Shown piece by piece: positions 24,315 to 32,207 of a stretch of 64,000 nt of DNA. The notes below the pieces were generated by a model. The model was not told the DNA's origin. It saw only the letters and a list, made by a program, of their open reading frames with translations, and ran no database searches. The stretch lies in NCBI RefSeq assembly GCF_014647875.1, contig NZ_BMQA01000009.1, forward strand, positions 186,001 through 250,000. The letters are read 5' to 3'. The DNA comes from Streptomyces brasiliensis. Its GTDB lineage: Bacteria > Actinomycetota > Actinomycetes > Streptomycetales > Streptomycetaceae. Made by a program: the position numbers and the translations under genes. Positions within the stretch are counted from its first letter, which is position 1; each line of letters starts with the position of its first letter.

Positions 24315-25757
24315 ATGGCAGAATCCTGGGCCACTTTGGGTGTCGACCTGCACGTGGATCCGACCGGCGCGAGCGGACTGCGCAGGGGCCTGACCGACGC
24401 GCTGCGGGACGCCGTGCGCACCGGCCGCCTCACCCCCGGCACCCGGCTGCCCTCCTCCCGCTCCCTCGCCGCCGACCTCGGCATCGCCCGCAACACCGTC
24501 GCCGACGCCTACGCCGACCTGGTCGCCGAGGGCTGGCTCACGGCCCGCCAGGGCTCGGGCACACGGGTCGCCGAGCGGGCGGCGGAGGGTGCCGGGGAGC
24601 GAGGCGCCGGGCGAGCGGCCGGGCGGACGGCCATAGTGTCGGCCGGCCCGGCCACGGCACCCCGCCGCCGCGATCCCGGCCGCCCCGCCCACAACCTCAT
24701 CCCCGGCACCCCCGACCTCTCCTCCTTCCCGCGCGCCGAATGGCTCAAGGCCGCGCGCCGCGCCCTCAGCACCGCTCCTTCCCACGCCCTCGACTACGGC
24801 GACCCCCGCGGCCGGCCCGAACTGCGCACCGCCCTCGCCGGCTACCTCTCCCGCGCCCGCGGCGTACGTGCCGACCCCGACGCGGTCCTGATCTGCGCAG
24901 GCATCTCGCACGGACTGAAGATCCTCTCCTCGGTGCTGCGGGAGCGCGGCGCGCGCACCGTCGCCGTCGAGTCGTACGGCCTTGACGTCCACTGGCAGCT
25001 GCTGGCCGACGCCGGACTGACCACCCGCCCGCTGCCGTACGACGAACTGGCCACCGATACCCACGAGTTGCCCGACGCCGGCGCGGTACTGCTCACCCCC
25101 GCCCACCAGTTCCCGATGGGCACGCCCCTGCATCCCGCACGGCGAGCGGCCGCCGTCGACTGGGCGCGCCGTACGGGCGGGCTGGTCCTGGAGGACGACT
25201 ACGACGGCGAGTTCCGCTACGACCGACAGCCGGTCGGCGCGCTCCAGGGCCTCGACCCCGAGCACGTGGCGTACCTCGGCACGGCGAGCAAATCGCTGGC
25301 GCCCGGTCTGCGGCTGGCCTGGATGGTGCTGCCTCCGTCGCTGGTCGAGGAGTGCGTGTCGGCCAAAGGGCGCATCGACACCTGCGGGGTGCTGGACCAG
25401 CTGACGCTGGCGGAGTTCCTGACGTCCGGGGCGTACGACCGCCATGTGCGCTCCGCCCGGCTGCGGTACCGGCGCCGCCGGGACGCCCTGGTCGAGGCCA
25501 TCACGCTGCGCGCGCCCGACGTCCGCGTCACCGGCATCGCGGCCGGGCTGCACGCGGTTCTGCGGCTGCCTCGTGGTAGCGAGCAGTCGGTGGTACAGGC
25601 GGCGGCGTGGCAGGGCCTGAACCTGCAGGGCCTGTCCTCTTTCCGTCACGAGCGCGCCGTGACGGAGCCTGTGGATGCGCTGGTCGTCGGTTACGGCACC
25701 CCGCCGGACCATGCGTGGGCGGGAGCACTGGAGGCGTTGTGCCGGGTGCTGCCGTGA
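24315..25757 (+). CDS. MocR/PdxR-type regulator, GntR-aminotransferase fusion
   Basis: 480 residues. The N-terminal GntR winged helix (about 25-90) shows TRLPSSRSLAADLGIARNTV and GWLTARQGSGTRVAE. An Ala/Arg linker leads to a fold-type-I aminotransferase domain (about 135-480) with the PLP lysine Lys326 in GTASKSLAPG and YDGEFRYDR. The family usually uses PLP to sense an amine or amino acid and activates a divergent gene. A TATGGT box at 24301-24306 ends 8 nt before the ATG and there is no close ribosome-binding site, so the mRNA may be leaderless. Likely target: the AhpD unit. Confidence 0.93.
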   Translation: MAESWATLGVDLHVDPTGASGLRRGLTDALRDAVRTGRLTPGTRLPSSRSLAADLGIARNTVADAYADLVAEGWLTARQGSGTRVAERAAEGAGERGAGRAAGRTAIVSAGPATAPRRRDPGRPAHNLIPGTPDLSSFPRAEWLKAARRALSTAPSHALDYGDPRGRPELRTALAGYLSRARGVRADPDAVLICAGISHGLKILSSVLRERGARTVAVESYGLDVHWQLLADAGLTTRPLPYDELATDTHELPDAGAVLLTPAHQFPMGTPLHPARRAAAVDWARRTGGLVLEDDYDGEFRYDRQPVGALQGLDPEHVAYLGTASKSLAPGLRLAWMVLPPSLVEECVSAKGRIDTCGVLDQLTLAEFLTSGAYDRHVRSARLRYRRRRDALVEAITLRAPDVRVTGIAAGLHAVLRLPRGSEQSVVQAAAWQGLNLQGLSSFRHERAVTEPVDALVVGYGTPPDHAWAGALEALCRVLP

Positions 25758-25942
25758 CGGCGGCGTGAGCAACGGGGCTGGTGCGGGCCGTTGGCACCGC
25801 CGATCACGACGGGGGGTTGCTACGCCGTTACGGAGCGATTCGGACGGCAGCGGAATGAGAGGGAGCGGCGTTCCGCCGGGGCCGGTTTCGAGCGCGCGAC
25901 GGGCTTGAGAGGTGCGGTGGATTCGCGGGACGCGACGCGAGC

Positions 25943-26791
25943 TCACCCCTGTCGTGCCGTCGGCTCCACCACCGGTGCTTCCCCGAACCGTGCCAGCGCC
26001 AGCGCACCCGTCACCGCCACCGCGAAGCCCAGGATCGCCAGCCAGGTCAGGCCCTCGCGGGTGCGGTCGCCGAGCCAGACCACGCCCACCGCCGCCGGGC
26101 CGATCGTCTCGCCGATGACCATGCCGGCCGTGGCCGTCGTCACCGACCCGCGCTGCAGTGCCGACGTCAGCAGCAGGAACGCGGCGCCACCGCCGAGGAG
26201 CAGGGCGTACGTCGCCGGGTTGGTGAGCAGCGCCCCCGGCGACACGCCGTCGATCAGCCGTACCGCCACCTCCACCACCCCGAACCCGAACCCGGCCCCC
26301 AGCCCGAGCAGCAACGCCCGCCCCCGCCCCGCCAGCCGCCCACCCACCGCGCCGAGCAGCAGCACCCCGAACGCGGCGCCCAGCATCGCGTACTTGAGCG
26401 TCGCCGGCCCGCCCTTGTCGCCCTCCGTCCCGGACGCCAGCGCCAGCATCCCGAGGCCCGCGCACACCACCCCCACCGCGCCCCACTCCACCCGGCTGAG
26501 CCGCACCCGCAGCAGCCGCGCGGCGACCACCGCCGTCACCGCGAGACTGGACGCCAGCGCGGCACCGACCGCGTAGATGGGAATCGACCGCAGCGCCGCG
26601 ATCTGCAGCAGGAACCCCACCCCGTCCAGCGCCAGCCCGGCCAGATAGCGCCACTGCCTCAGCGCCCGCAGCAGCAGCGCCGCGTCCCCGCCCCCACCGG
26701 CGCCCGCCGCCCGCGCGGCCATCGCCTGCAACACCGTCGCCGTACCGAAGCAGAGCGCGGCACCCAGGGCGCACACCATTCCAAAGAGCAC
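25943..26791 (-). CDS. EamA/DMT-superfamily transporter
   Basis: 282 residues with nine or ten hydrophobic helices and almost no loops, starting MLFGMVCALGAALCFGTATVLQ. It shows two weak repeats of about 130 residues as in the drug/metabolite exporters; MVIGETIGPAAVGVVWLGDRT matches the second repeat's conserved turn. Substrate unknown. The GC-rich 185-bp gap between the MocR gene and this gene's end holds nothing I recognise. The 115-bp upstream region is divergent with the lipoprotein gene. Confidence 0.88.
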   Translation of the reverse strand: MLFGMVCALGAALCFGTATVLQAMAARAAGAGGGGDAALLLRALRQWRYLAGLALDGVGFLLQIAALRSIPIYAVGAALASSLAVTAVVAARLLRVRLSRVEWGAVGVVCAGLGMLALASGTEGDKGGPATLKYAMLGAAFGVLLLGAVGGRLAGRGRALLLGLGAGFGFGVVEVAVRLIDGVSPGALLTNPATYALLLGGGAAFLLLTSALQRGSVTTATAGMVIGETIGPAAVGVVWLGDRTREGLTWLAILGFAVAVTGALALARFGEAPVVEPTARQG

Positions 26792-26906
26792 AAAGTGACT
26801 TTAGGGGAGCGTGAAATCCCAGGGGCGCCTCCTCTCGCGCTCTCACCGATCTCTAGGCTGACCGGAAGTCGTTCATGAGAAGTCGATCTACGGGGGAACG
26901 CGAACC

Positions 26907-27260
26907 ATGGTGAACGCACGCCGACAACTGCGCTCGGGAACCGTCGTCCTCGGCGGCATGGGCCTCCTCGCGGCCGCCCTCACCGCCTGTTCCTCCGACC
27001 CCGACAAGCGCTGCGTCGACCGCGACAGCTACAACCTCACCAAGGGCTACAAGGTCGTATCGGACAAGAACTGCAAGTCCACCAAGTCGTCCGCCGACGC
27101 CGCCTGGTACTACGGCGGCAAGAAGAAGGGCAGCTGGGTCGACGGCGGCTCCTTCACCAAGCCCCGCAAGAGCTCGGGCAGTTCCGGCGGCGGCAGCCAC
27201 GGCAGCGGTGTGGACCGCGGTGGCTTCGGCCACGGCGGCAAGGGCGGTTCCGGCAGCTGA
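26907..27260 (+). CDS. Small YgiB-like lipoprotein
   Basis: 117 residues. The lipoprotein signal ends in AAALTAC (Cys near 30). The mature part has three more Cys (RCVDRDS, KNCKST), a Tyr/Trp patch AAWYYGGKKKGSW, and a Ser/Gly/His-rich tail. It resembles the DUF1190/YgiB type, which in enterobacteria precedes ygiC, and here too a YgiC-like ATP-grasp gene follows 14 nt later. The ATG at 26907 is used. Probable outer-surface protein of unknown function, translated with its neighbour. Confidence 0.8.
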   Translation: MVNARRQLRSGTVVLGGMGLLAAALTACSSDPDKRCVDRDSYNLTKGYKVVSDKNCKSTKSSADAAWYYGGKKKGSWVDGGSFTKPRKSSGSSGGGSHGSGVDRGGFGHGGKGGSGS

Positions 27261-27274
27261 GCGGCAGACACACC

Positions 27275-28465
27275 ATGGAACGCCGCACGATCGACCCCCG
27301 CCCCGACTGGCAGCAGATCGTCGAGGAACAGGGCCTGATCTACCCGCTCACCCGCCACCCCGACAACTCGCTGCGCCCCTACTGGGACGAGAGCGCCTAC
27401 TACGCCTTCACCCTCGACGAGGTCGAGGCGCTGGAGCTGGTCGTCGAGGAACTGCATCGCATGTGTCTGGCGGCCGCCGAGCACATCGTGACCGAAGGCC
27501 GCTTCGCCGACCTCGGCATCACCGACCCGCGCGTCGCTCAGGCGGTCGCCGAGGCGTGGCGGCGCCGCACCGAACTCCCCTCGGTCTACGGCCGCTTCGA
27601 CCTCCGCTACGACGGCACCGGCCCCGCGAAGCTCCTGGAGTACAACGCCGACACCCCCACCTCCCTGGTCGAGGCCGCTTCACCCCAGTGGTTCTGGATG
27701 GAGGACCGCTTCCCCGGCGCCGACCAGTGGAACTCCCTCCACGAACGCCTCGTCGCCGCCTGGAAGAAGCAGGCCGTCCTCCTCCCGCCCGGCAGCCCCC
27801 TCTGCTTCGCGCACTCCTCGGCCGACGAACTCGGCGAGGACCTCATGACGGTCGCCTATCTCAAGGAGACAGCGGAACAGGCCGGACTGGACACCGACTG
27901 GATCTCCATGGAGGAGATCGGCTGGGACCCCCTCTCCGAACGCTTCGTCGACAACCAGCTCCGCTTCATCCGCAGTTGCTTCAAGCTCTACCCCTGGGAG
28001 TGGCTCGCCTCCGACCGCTTCGGCGACCACGTCCTCGACACCCTCGACAACGGCGGCGGCACCGGCAGCACCCTGTGGATCGAACCCGCCTGGAAGATGC
28101 TCCTCAGCAACAAGGCCCTCCTGGCGATCCTCTGGGAGCTCTACCCCGGCCATCCCAACCTCCTGCCCTCCTACTTGGACGGCCCGCGCGACCTCGCGAC
28201 GACCACCGGCTACGTAGCCAAGCCTCTCCTGGGCCGCGAGGGCGCCGGCGTCACCGTCCACGAGCCCGCGCCGGTCACGCCCGCCACCTCGCGCGACGAA
28301 CTCTGCTGCTACCAGCAGCTGGCACCGCTGCCCGCCTTCGAAGGCAACCACGTCGTCCTCGGCGCCTGGGTCGTCGAGGACGAGTCCGCGGGCCTCGGCA
28401 TCCGCGAGTCCTCGGGCCTGATCACGGACGAGTACGCCCGCTTCCTGCCCCACGTGATCCTCTAG
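27275..28465 (+). CDS. Glutathionylspermidine-synthase-like ATP-grasp ligase (YgiC type)
   Basis: 396 residues of the GSP_synth family, C-terminal synthetase part only; there is no amidase domain as in E. coli Gss. Typical features are the opening YWDESAYYAFTLDEVE, FDLRYDGTGPAKLLEYNADTPTS, and KPLLGREGAGV for nucleotide binding. These enzymes ligate an amine to a peptide carboxylate using ATP; Streptomyces lack trypanothione, so the substrate is open. Paired with the lipoprotein gene upstream. Its stop lies on the palindrome CTAG (28462-28465), which also ends the convergent rocD. Confidence 0.88.
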   Translation: MERRTIDPRPDWQQIVEEQGLIYPLTRHPDNSLRPYWDESAYYAFTLDEVEALELVVEELHRMCLAAAEHIVTEGRFADLGITDPRVAQAVAEAWRRRTELPSVYGRFDLRYDGTGPAKLLEYNADTPTSLVEAASPQWFWMEDRFPGADQWNSLHERLVAAWKKQAVLLPPGSPLCFAHSSADELGEDLMTVAYLKETAEQAGLDTDWISMEEIGWDPLSERFVDNQLRFIRSCFKLYPWEWLASDRFGDHVLDTLDNGGGTGSTLWIEPAWKMLLSNKALLAILWELYPGHPNLLPSYLDGPRDLATTTGYVAKPLLGREGAGVTVHEPAPVTPATSRDELCCYQQLAPLPAFEGNHVVLGAWVVEDESAGLGIRESSGLITDEYARFLPHVIL

Positions 28466-29667
28466 ACGCCCAGCACGCCGCGCACCTGGTCGAGCCCCCA
28501 GTCCAGGTCCTCCTTGCCGATCACCAGCGGCGGCGCGATCCGGATCGTGGAAGCGCGGCCGTCCTTCACCAGGACACCCCGGTCCATCAGCCGCTCCGAC
28601 ACCTTGCGTCCCGTCCCGACCGCCGGGGCGATGTCCACGCCCGCCCACAGCCCCCGCCCGCGCACCGCCGTCACCTTCCCGGTGCCGAGCAGCGCCGCCA
28701 GCTGGCGGTGCAGATGCTCACCCAGCTCCGCCGACCGCGCCTGGTACTCACCCGTCCGCAGCATCGCCATCACCTCCAGCGCCACCGCACAGGCCAGCGG
28801 ATTCCCCCCGAACGTCGACCCGTGCTCACCCGGGTGGAACACCCCGAGCACCTCCGCGTCCGCCACCACCGCCGACACCGGCACGATCCCGCCGCCCAGC
28901 GCCTTCCCCAGCACATACACATCCGGGACGACGCCCTCGTGCTCGCACGCGAACGTCCGCCCGGTCCGGCCCAGACCCGACTGGATCTCGTCCGCCACGA
29001 ACAGCACGTTCCGCTCCCGGGTCAGCTCGCGCACCGTCGGCAGATAACCCGCCGGCGGCACGATCACCCCGGACTCGCCCTGGATCGGCTCGAGCAGCAC
29101 CGCCACCGTGTTCTCGGTGAGCGCGGCCCGCATCGCGGTCAGATCGCCGTACGGCACGATCTCGAAGCCCGGCGTGTACGGCCCGAAGTCCGCCCGCGCC
29201 TCCGGGTCCGTGGAGAAGCTGATCACCGTCGTCGTCCGGCCGTGGAAGTTGCCGCCGGCGACCACGATCTTCGCCATCTCCGCGGGCACCCCCTTCACCC
29301 GGTACCCCCACTTGCGGGCCGTCTTCACCGCGGTCTCCACCGCCTCGACGCCCGTGTTCATCGGCAGCACCATCTCCTTGCCGCACAGCTGGGCCAGCTG
29401 CTCGCAGAACGCCGCGAACCGGTCGTGGTGGAACGCCCGCGAGGTCAGCGTCACGCGGTCCAGCTGCGCCTTGGCCGCCGCCACCAGCCGTCGGTGGCCG
29501 TGCCCGAAGTTCAGCGCCGAGTACCCGGCGAGCAGATCGAGGTAGCGCCGCCCCTCGACGTCCGTCATCCAGGCCCCGTCGGCGGTGGCCACGACCACCG
29601 GCAGCGGGTGGTAGTTGTGCGCACTGTGGGCGTCGGCGGTGGCGATGAGCGTCTCCGTAGCGTTCAC
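28462..29667 (-). CDS. rocD: Ornithine aminotransferase
   Basis: Converts ornithine and 2-oxoglutarate to glutamate semialdehyde and glutamate, in arginine breakdown or proline supply. 401 residues, class-III aminotransferase: AHNYHPLPVV (substrate Tyr), NTGVEAVETAVK, GNFHGRT, LLEPIQGESG, FVADEIQSGLGRTG and the PLP lysine in VLGKALGGG. ATG 29667 has GGAGATCC just upstream. It converges on the YgiC-like gene with a 4-bp overlap of stops, leaving no space for a terminator. Confidence 0.95.
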   Translation of the reverse strand: MNATETLIATADAHSAHNYHPLPVVVATADGAWMTDVEGRRYLDLLAGYSALNFGHGHRRLVAAAKAQLDRVTLTSRAFHHDRFAAFCEQLAQLCGKEMVLPMNTGVEAVETAVKTARKWGYRVKGVPAEMAKIVVAGGNFHGRTTTVISFSTDPEARADFGPYTPGFEIVPYGDLTAMRAALTENTVAVLLEPIQGESGVIVPPAGYLPTVRELTRERNVLFVADEIQSGLGRTGRTFACEHEGVVPDVYVLGKALGGGIVPVSAVVADAEVLGVFHPGEHGSTFGGNPLACAVALEVMAMLRTGEYQARSAELGEHLHRQLAALLGTGKVTAVRGRGLWAGVDIAPAVGTGRKVSERLMDRGVLVKDGRASTIRIAPPLVIGKEDLDWGLDQVRGVLGV

Positions 29668-29770
29668 GGGATCTCCAGAGGGCCGGAGGAGTCGGGTGCA
29701 CCTTCCTTCCTATCGTCGCTCGCATGGTGGACGCGCGGCCTGCGCCGTCCGACGCGCCCGGTAGGCTGAA

Positions 29771-29856
29771 GAACGGGCCGTGACTGGCGCGCTGGGATGG
29801 GACCGACCATCGGGGAGCGGCCCGAGCGGGAAACAGTGCCGTGCGCCTGGGCCGAA
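29771..29856 (+). ncRNA. ZTP riboswitch (pfl motif) of glyA
   Basis: The leader carries the conserved parts of the pfl RNA in order: CGTGACTGGCGC (29779-29790), TGGGACC, the core CGGGGAGC (29811-29818), and the 3' strand GCCGTGCGCCTGGGC (29838-29852). The last forms the pseudoknot and ligand pocket. The glyA ribosome-binding site GGAGGT (29881-29886) is 29 nt downstream. Known members bind ZMP/ZTP, which build up when 10-formyl-THF is scarce, and switch on one-carbon genes, so induction of glyA is expected. The secondary structure was judged by eye. Confidence 0.88.
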
Positions 29857-29890
29857 CCGAACATGTCGTACGCCACGTCCGGAGGTCCCG

Positions 29891-31345
29891 ATGCCCGAGA
29901 ATTCCGTACCCCTCTCGAACGAGTCCACGGCCTACCGAGCCGCCCTCGACGTGATCCGCGCCGTCGAACCGCGCGTCGCCGACGCCATCGGCCAGGAGGT
30001 CGCCGACCAGCGCGAGATGCTCAAGCTGATCGCCTCCGAGAACTACGCCTCCCCGGCCACCCTCCTCGCGATGGGCAACTGGTTCAGCGACAAGTACGCC
30101 GAGGGCACCATCGGCCGCCGCTTCTACGCCGGCTGTCGCAACGTCGACACCGTCGAGTCGATCGCCGCCGAGCACGCCAGGGAACTGTTCGGCGCCCGCC
30201 ACGCCTACGTCCAGCCGCACTCCGGCATCGACGCCAACCTCGTCGCCTTCTGGGCCGTCCTCGCCCAGCGCGTCGAGGCGCCCGCCCTGGAGAAGGCCGG
30301 CGTCCGCCAGGTCAACGACCTCTCCGAGGCCGACTGGGCCGAGCTGCGTCAGGCGTTCGGCAACCAGCGCATGCTCGGCATGTCCCTGGACGCCGGCGGT
30401 CACCTCACCCACGGCTTCCGCCCGAACATCTCCGGCAAGATGTTCGACCAGCGCTCCTACGGCACCGACCCGGCCACCGGTCTCATCGACTACGACGCCC
30501 TGCGCGCCTCCGCCCGCGAGTTCAAGCCGCTGATCATCGTCGCCGGCTACTCCGCGTACCCCCGGCTCGTGAACTTCCGGATCATGCGGGAGATCGCCGA
30601 CGAGGTCGGCGCCACGCTCATGGTCGACATGGCCCACTTCGCCGGTCTCGTCGCCGGCAAGGTCCTCACCGGCGACTTCGACCCGGTGCCGCACGCCCAG
30701 ATCGTGACGACCACCACCCACAAGTCGCTGCGCGGCCCGCGCGGCGGCATGGTCCTGTGCGACGACTCCCTCAAGGACCAGGTCGACCGCGGCTGCCCGA
30801 TGGTCCTCGGCGGCCCGCTCCCGCACGTCATGGCGGCCAAGGCCGTCGCCCTCGCCGAGGCCCGCCGGCCCTCCTTCCGCGACTACGCCCAGCGCATCGT
30901 CGACAACTCCCGTGCCCTCGCCGAGGGGCTGACCCGCCGGGGCGCCACCCTCGTCACCGGCGGTACCGACAACCACCTCAACCTGATCGACGTCGCCACC
31001 TCCTACGGCCTCACCGGCCGCCAGGCCGAGGCCGCCCTCCTGGAATCCGGCATCGTCACCAACCGCAACGCGATCCCGGCCGACCCCAACGGTGCCTGGT
31101 ACACCTCCGGCATCCGCATCGGCACCCCCGCCCTCACCACCCGCGGTCTGGGCACCGCCGAGATGGACGAGGTCGCCGGTCTCATCGACCGCGTCCTCAC
31201 CAGCACCGAGCCCGGCACCACCGGCAAGGGCACGCCCTCCAAGGCCCAGCACGTCCTGGACCCGAAGATCGCGGACGAGATCTCCCACCGGGCGACCGAC
31301 CTCGTGGCCGGCTTCCCGCTCTACCCGGAGATCGACCTGGGCTGA
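29891..31345 (+). CDS. glyA: Serine hydroxymethyltransferase, long form
   Basis: Splits serine to glycine and loads the one-carbon unit on THF. 484 residues, about 60 longer than the usual bacterial enzyme. Core motifs: LIASENYASP, YAEGTIGRRFYAGC, YVQPHSGIDAN, MVDMAHFAGLVAG, and the PLP lysine Lys278 in VTTTTHKSLRGPRGG. An insert of about 35 residues (near 125-160) replaces the short canonical turn before LGMSLDAGGHLTHG; the C-terminus is also extended. ATG 29891 has a perfect GGAGGT. Controlled by the ZTP riboswitch, terminated by a hairpin with a T-run at 31357. Confidence 0.96.
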   Translation: MPENSVPLSNESTAYRAALDVIRAVEPRVADAIGQEVADQREMLKLIASENYASPATLLAMGNWFSDKYAEGTIGRRFYAGCRNVDTVESIAAEHARELFGARHAYVQPHSGIDANLVAFWAVLAQRVEAPALEKAGVRQVNDLSEADWAELRQAFGNQRMLGMSLDAGGHLTHGFRPNISGKMFDQRSYGTDPATGLIDYDALRASAREFKPLIIVAGYSAYPRLVNFRIMREIADEVGATLMVDMAHFAGLVAGKVLTGDFDPVPHAQIVTTTTHKSLRGPRGGMVLCDDSLKDQVDRGCPMVLGGPLPHVMAAKAVALAEARRPSFRDYAQRIVDNSRALAEGLTRRGATLVTGGTDNHLNLIDVATSYGLTGRQAEAALLESGIVTNRNAIPADPNGAWYTSGIRIGTPALTTRGLGTAEMDEVAGLIDRVLTSTEPGTTGKGTPSKAQHVLDPKIADEISHRATDLVAGFPLYPEIDLG

Positions 31346-31356
31346 CCCTCCCGGGG

Positions 31357-31378
31357 CTCCCACACTCTGTGGAGTTTT
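31357..31378 (+). terminator. Intrinsic terminator with T-tract after glyA
   Basis: CTCCCACA (31357-31364) pairs with TGTGGAG (31368-31374), one C bulged, followed directly by TTTT. One of the few classical Rho-independent terminators in the window. Confidence 0.7.
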
Positions 31379-31394
31379 CAAGGAGCGGTGACCC

Positions 31395-32207
31395 CTACAG
31401 GTCGATCAGCTCCTGCCGAGGTTCCTCACGCGGCGGGTCGGCATCGTGCCGGCCCGCCGCGCGGCGTATCAGGAAGCCGCCGCCGACCCCGACGACCAGC
31501 CCGGGCACCGCCCACCACACACCGTCCGTGAACCGCTCCTGACCCGACGCACCAGACCGCGAGCCCGAGCCCGGCCCCGAGGCCCCGGACGCCGTCCCGC
31601 CGAGCAGCCCCGCCCGCTCCAGCTGCTGGAACACCGCCCGCGGCGCCCGATGCCAGCGGATGTCGTCGTCCACCACGTCCGGCGAGGGATCCGATCGCAC
31701 CCAGGCCGTGCCGTCCGCCGCCACGAACAGCTGGTCCTGCCGCTCCATGGCGACGTCTCCGCCCGGAGCCCGGTGTGTCTGCGGCCAGCCCCCGACTCCC
31801 GTCAGACCCCAGAGCACGGTGATCCGCACCGCCGGATACTGCCCGTCCGCCCAGGCCTCCGGCACCCGCTCCGTGCCCGTGTAGGTCGGCTGCAGCAACT
31901 GCCAGAGGCGAGCGAACTCCCGCTCACCGGAGTGCAGCGTCCGCGTCCGCCCGGTGTCGCCCGACACGACCAACGCCAGATCCGGCACATCGTCGGCCGG
32001 CCCAGGCGTGGCCGAGGCGGAGGCCGGCACACCGACCAGAACCACCACCGCCGACACGAGCACGAGTCGAGCAAGCCGCACGAGCCGAGCAAGCCGCACG
32101 CGCCGCGCGAACCCGGCGAGCCAGGACACGGCGTGCCCGCTCAACGACACCCTCCGTCCACCGTCCGAGCCCACGCATCCCCCTCCCGCTCGCACTCCCG
32201 CCCTCAC
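31395..32207 (-). CDS. Membrane-anchored exported protein, paralog B
   Basis: 270 residues. Signal/anchor helix at about 45-65 (LVLVSAVVVLVGVPASASA), an external domain of about 150 residues (VVSGDTGRTRTLHSGEREF; ITVLWGLTGVGGWPQ; IRWHRAPRAVF), a Gly/Ser linker, a second helix (VWWAVPGLVVGVGGGFLI) and a basic tail ending PREEPRQELIDL. It is paralogous to the next gene upstream: same domain order, shared LHSGEREF/YYSEKEY and HRAP/HRAE blocks, and the same PRQEL-x-D ending. GTG 32207 overlaps that gene's stop (GTGA). An internal start near residue 20 is possible. Confidence 0.78.
   Translation of the reverse strand: MRAGVRAGGGCVGSDGGRRVSLSGHAVSWLAGFARRVRLARLVRLARLVLVSAVVVLVGVPASASATPGPADDVPDLALVVSGDTGRTRTLHSGEREFARLWQLLQPTYTGTERVPEAWADGQYPAVRITVLWGLTGVGGWPQTHRAPGGDVAMERQDQLFVAADGTAWVRSDPSPDVVDDDIRWHRAPRAVFQQLERAGLLGGTASGASGPGSGSRSGASGQERFTDGVWWAVPGLVVGVGGGFLIRRAAGRHDADPPREEPRQELIDL

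Noticed and set aside
24264..26846. 860-codon minus-strand frame over the MocR gene
   Set aside because: Antisense to a fully recognisable GntR-aminotransferase protein; composition is Gly/Ala/Arg-dominated.
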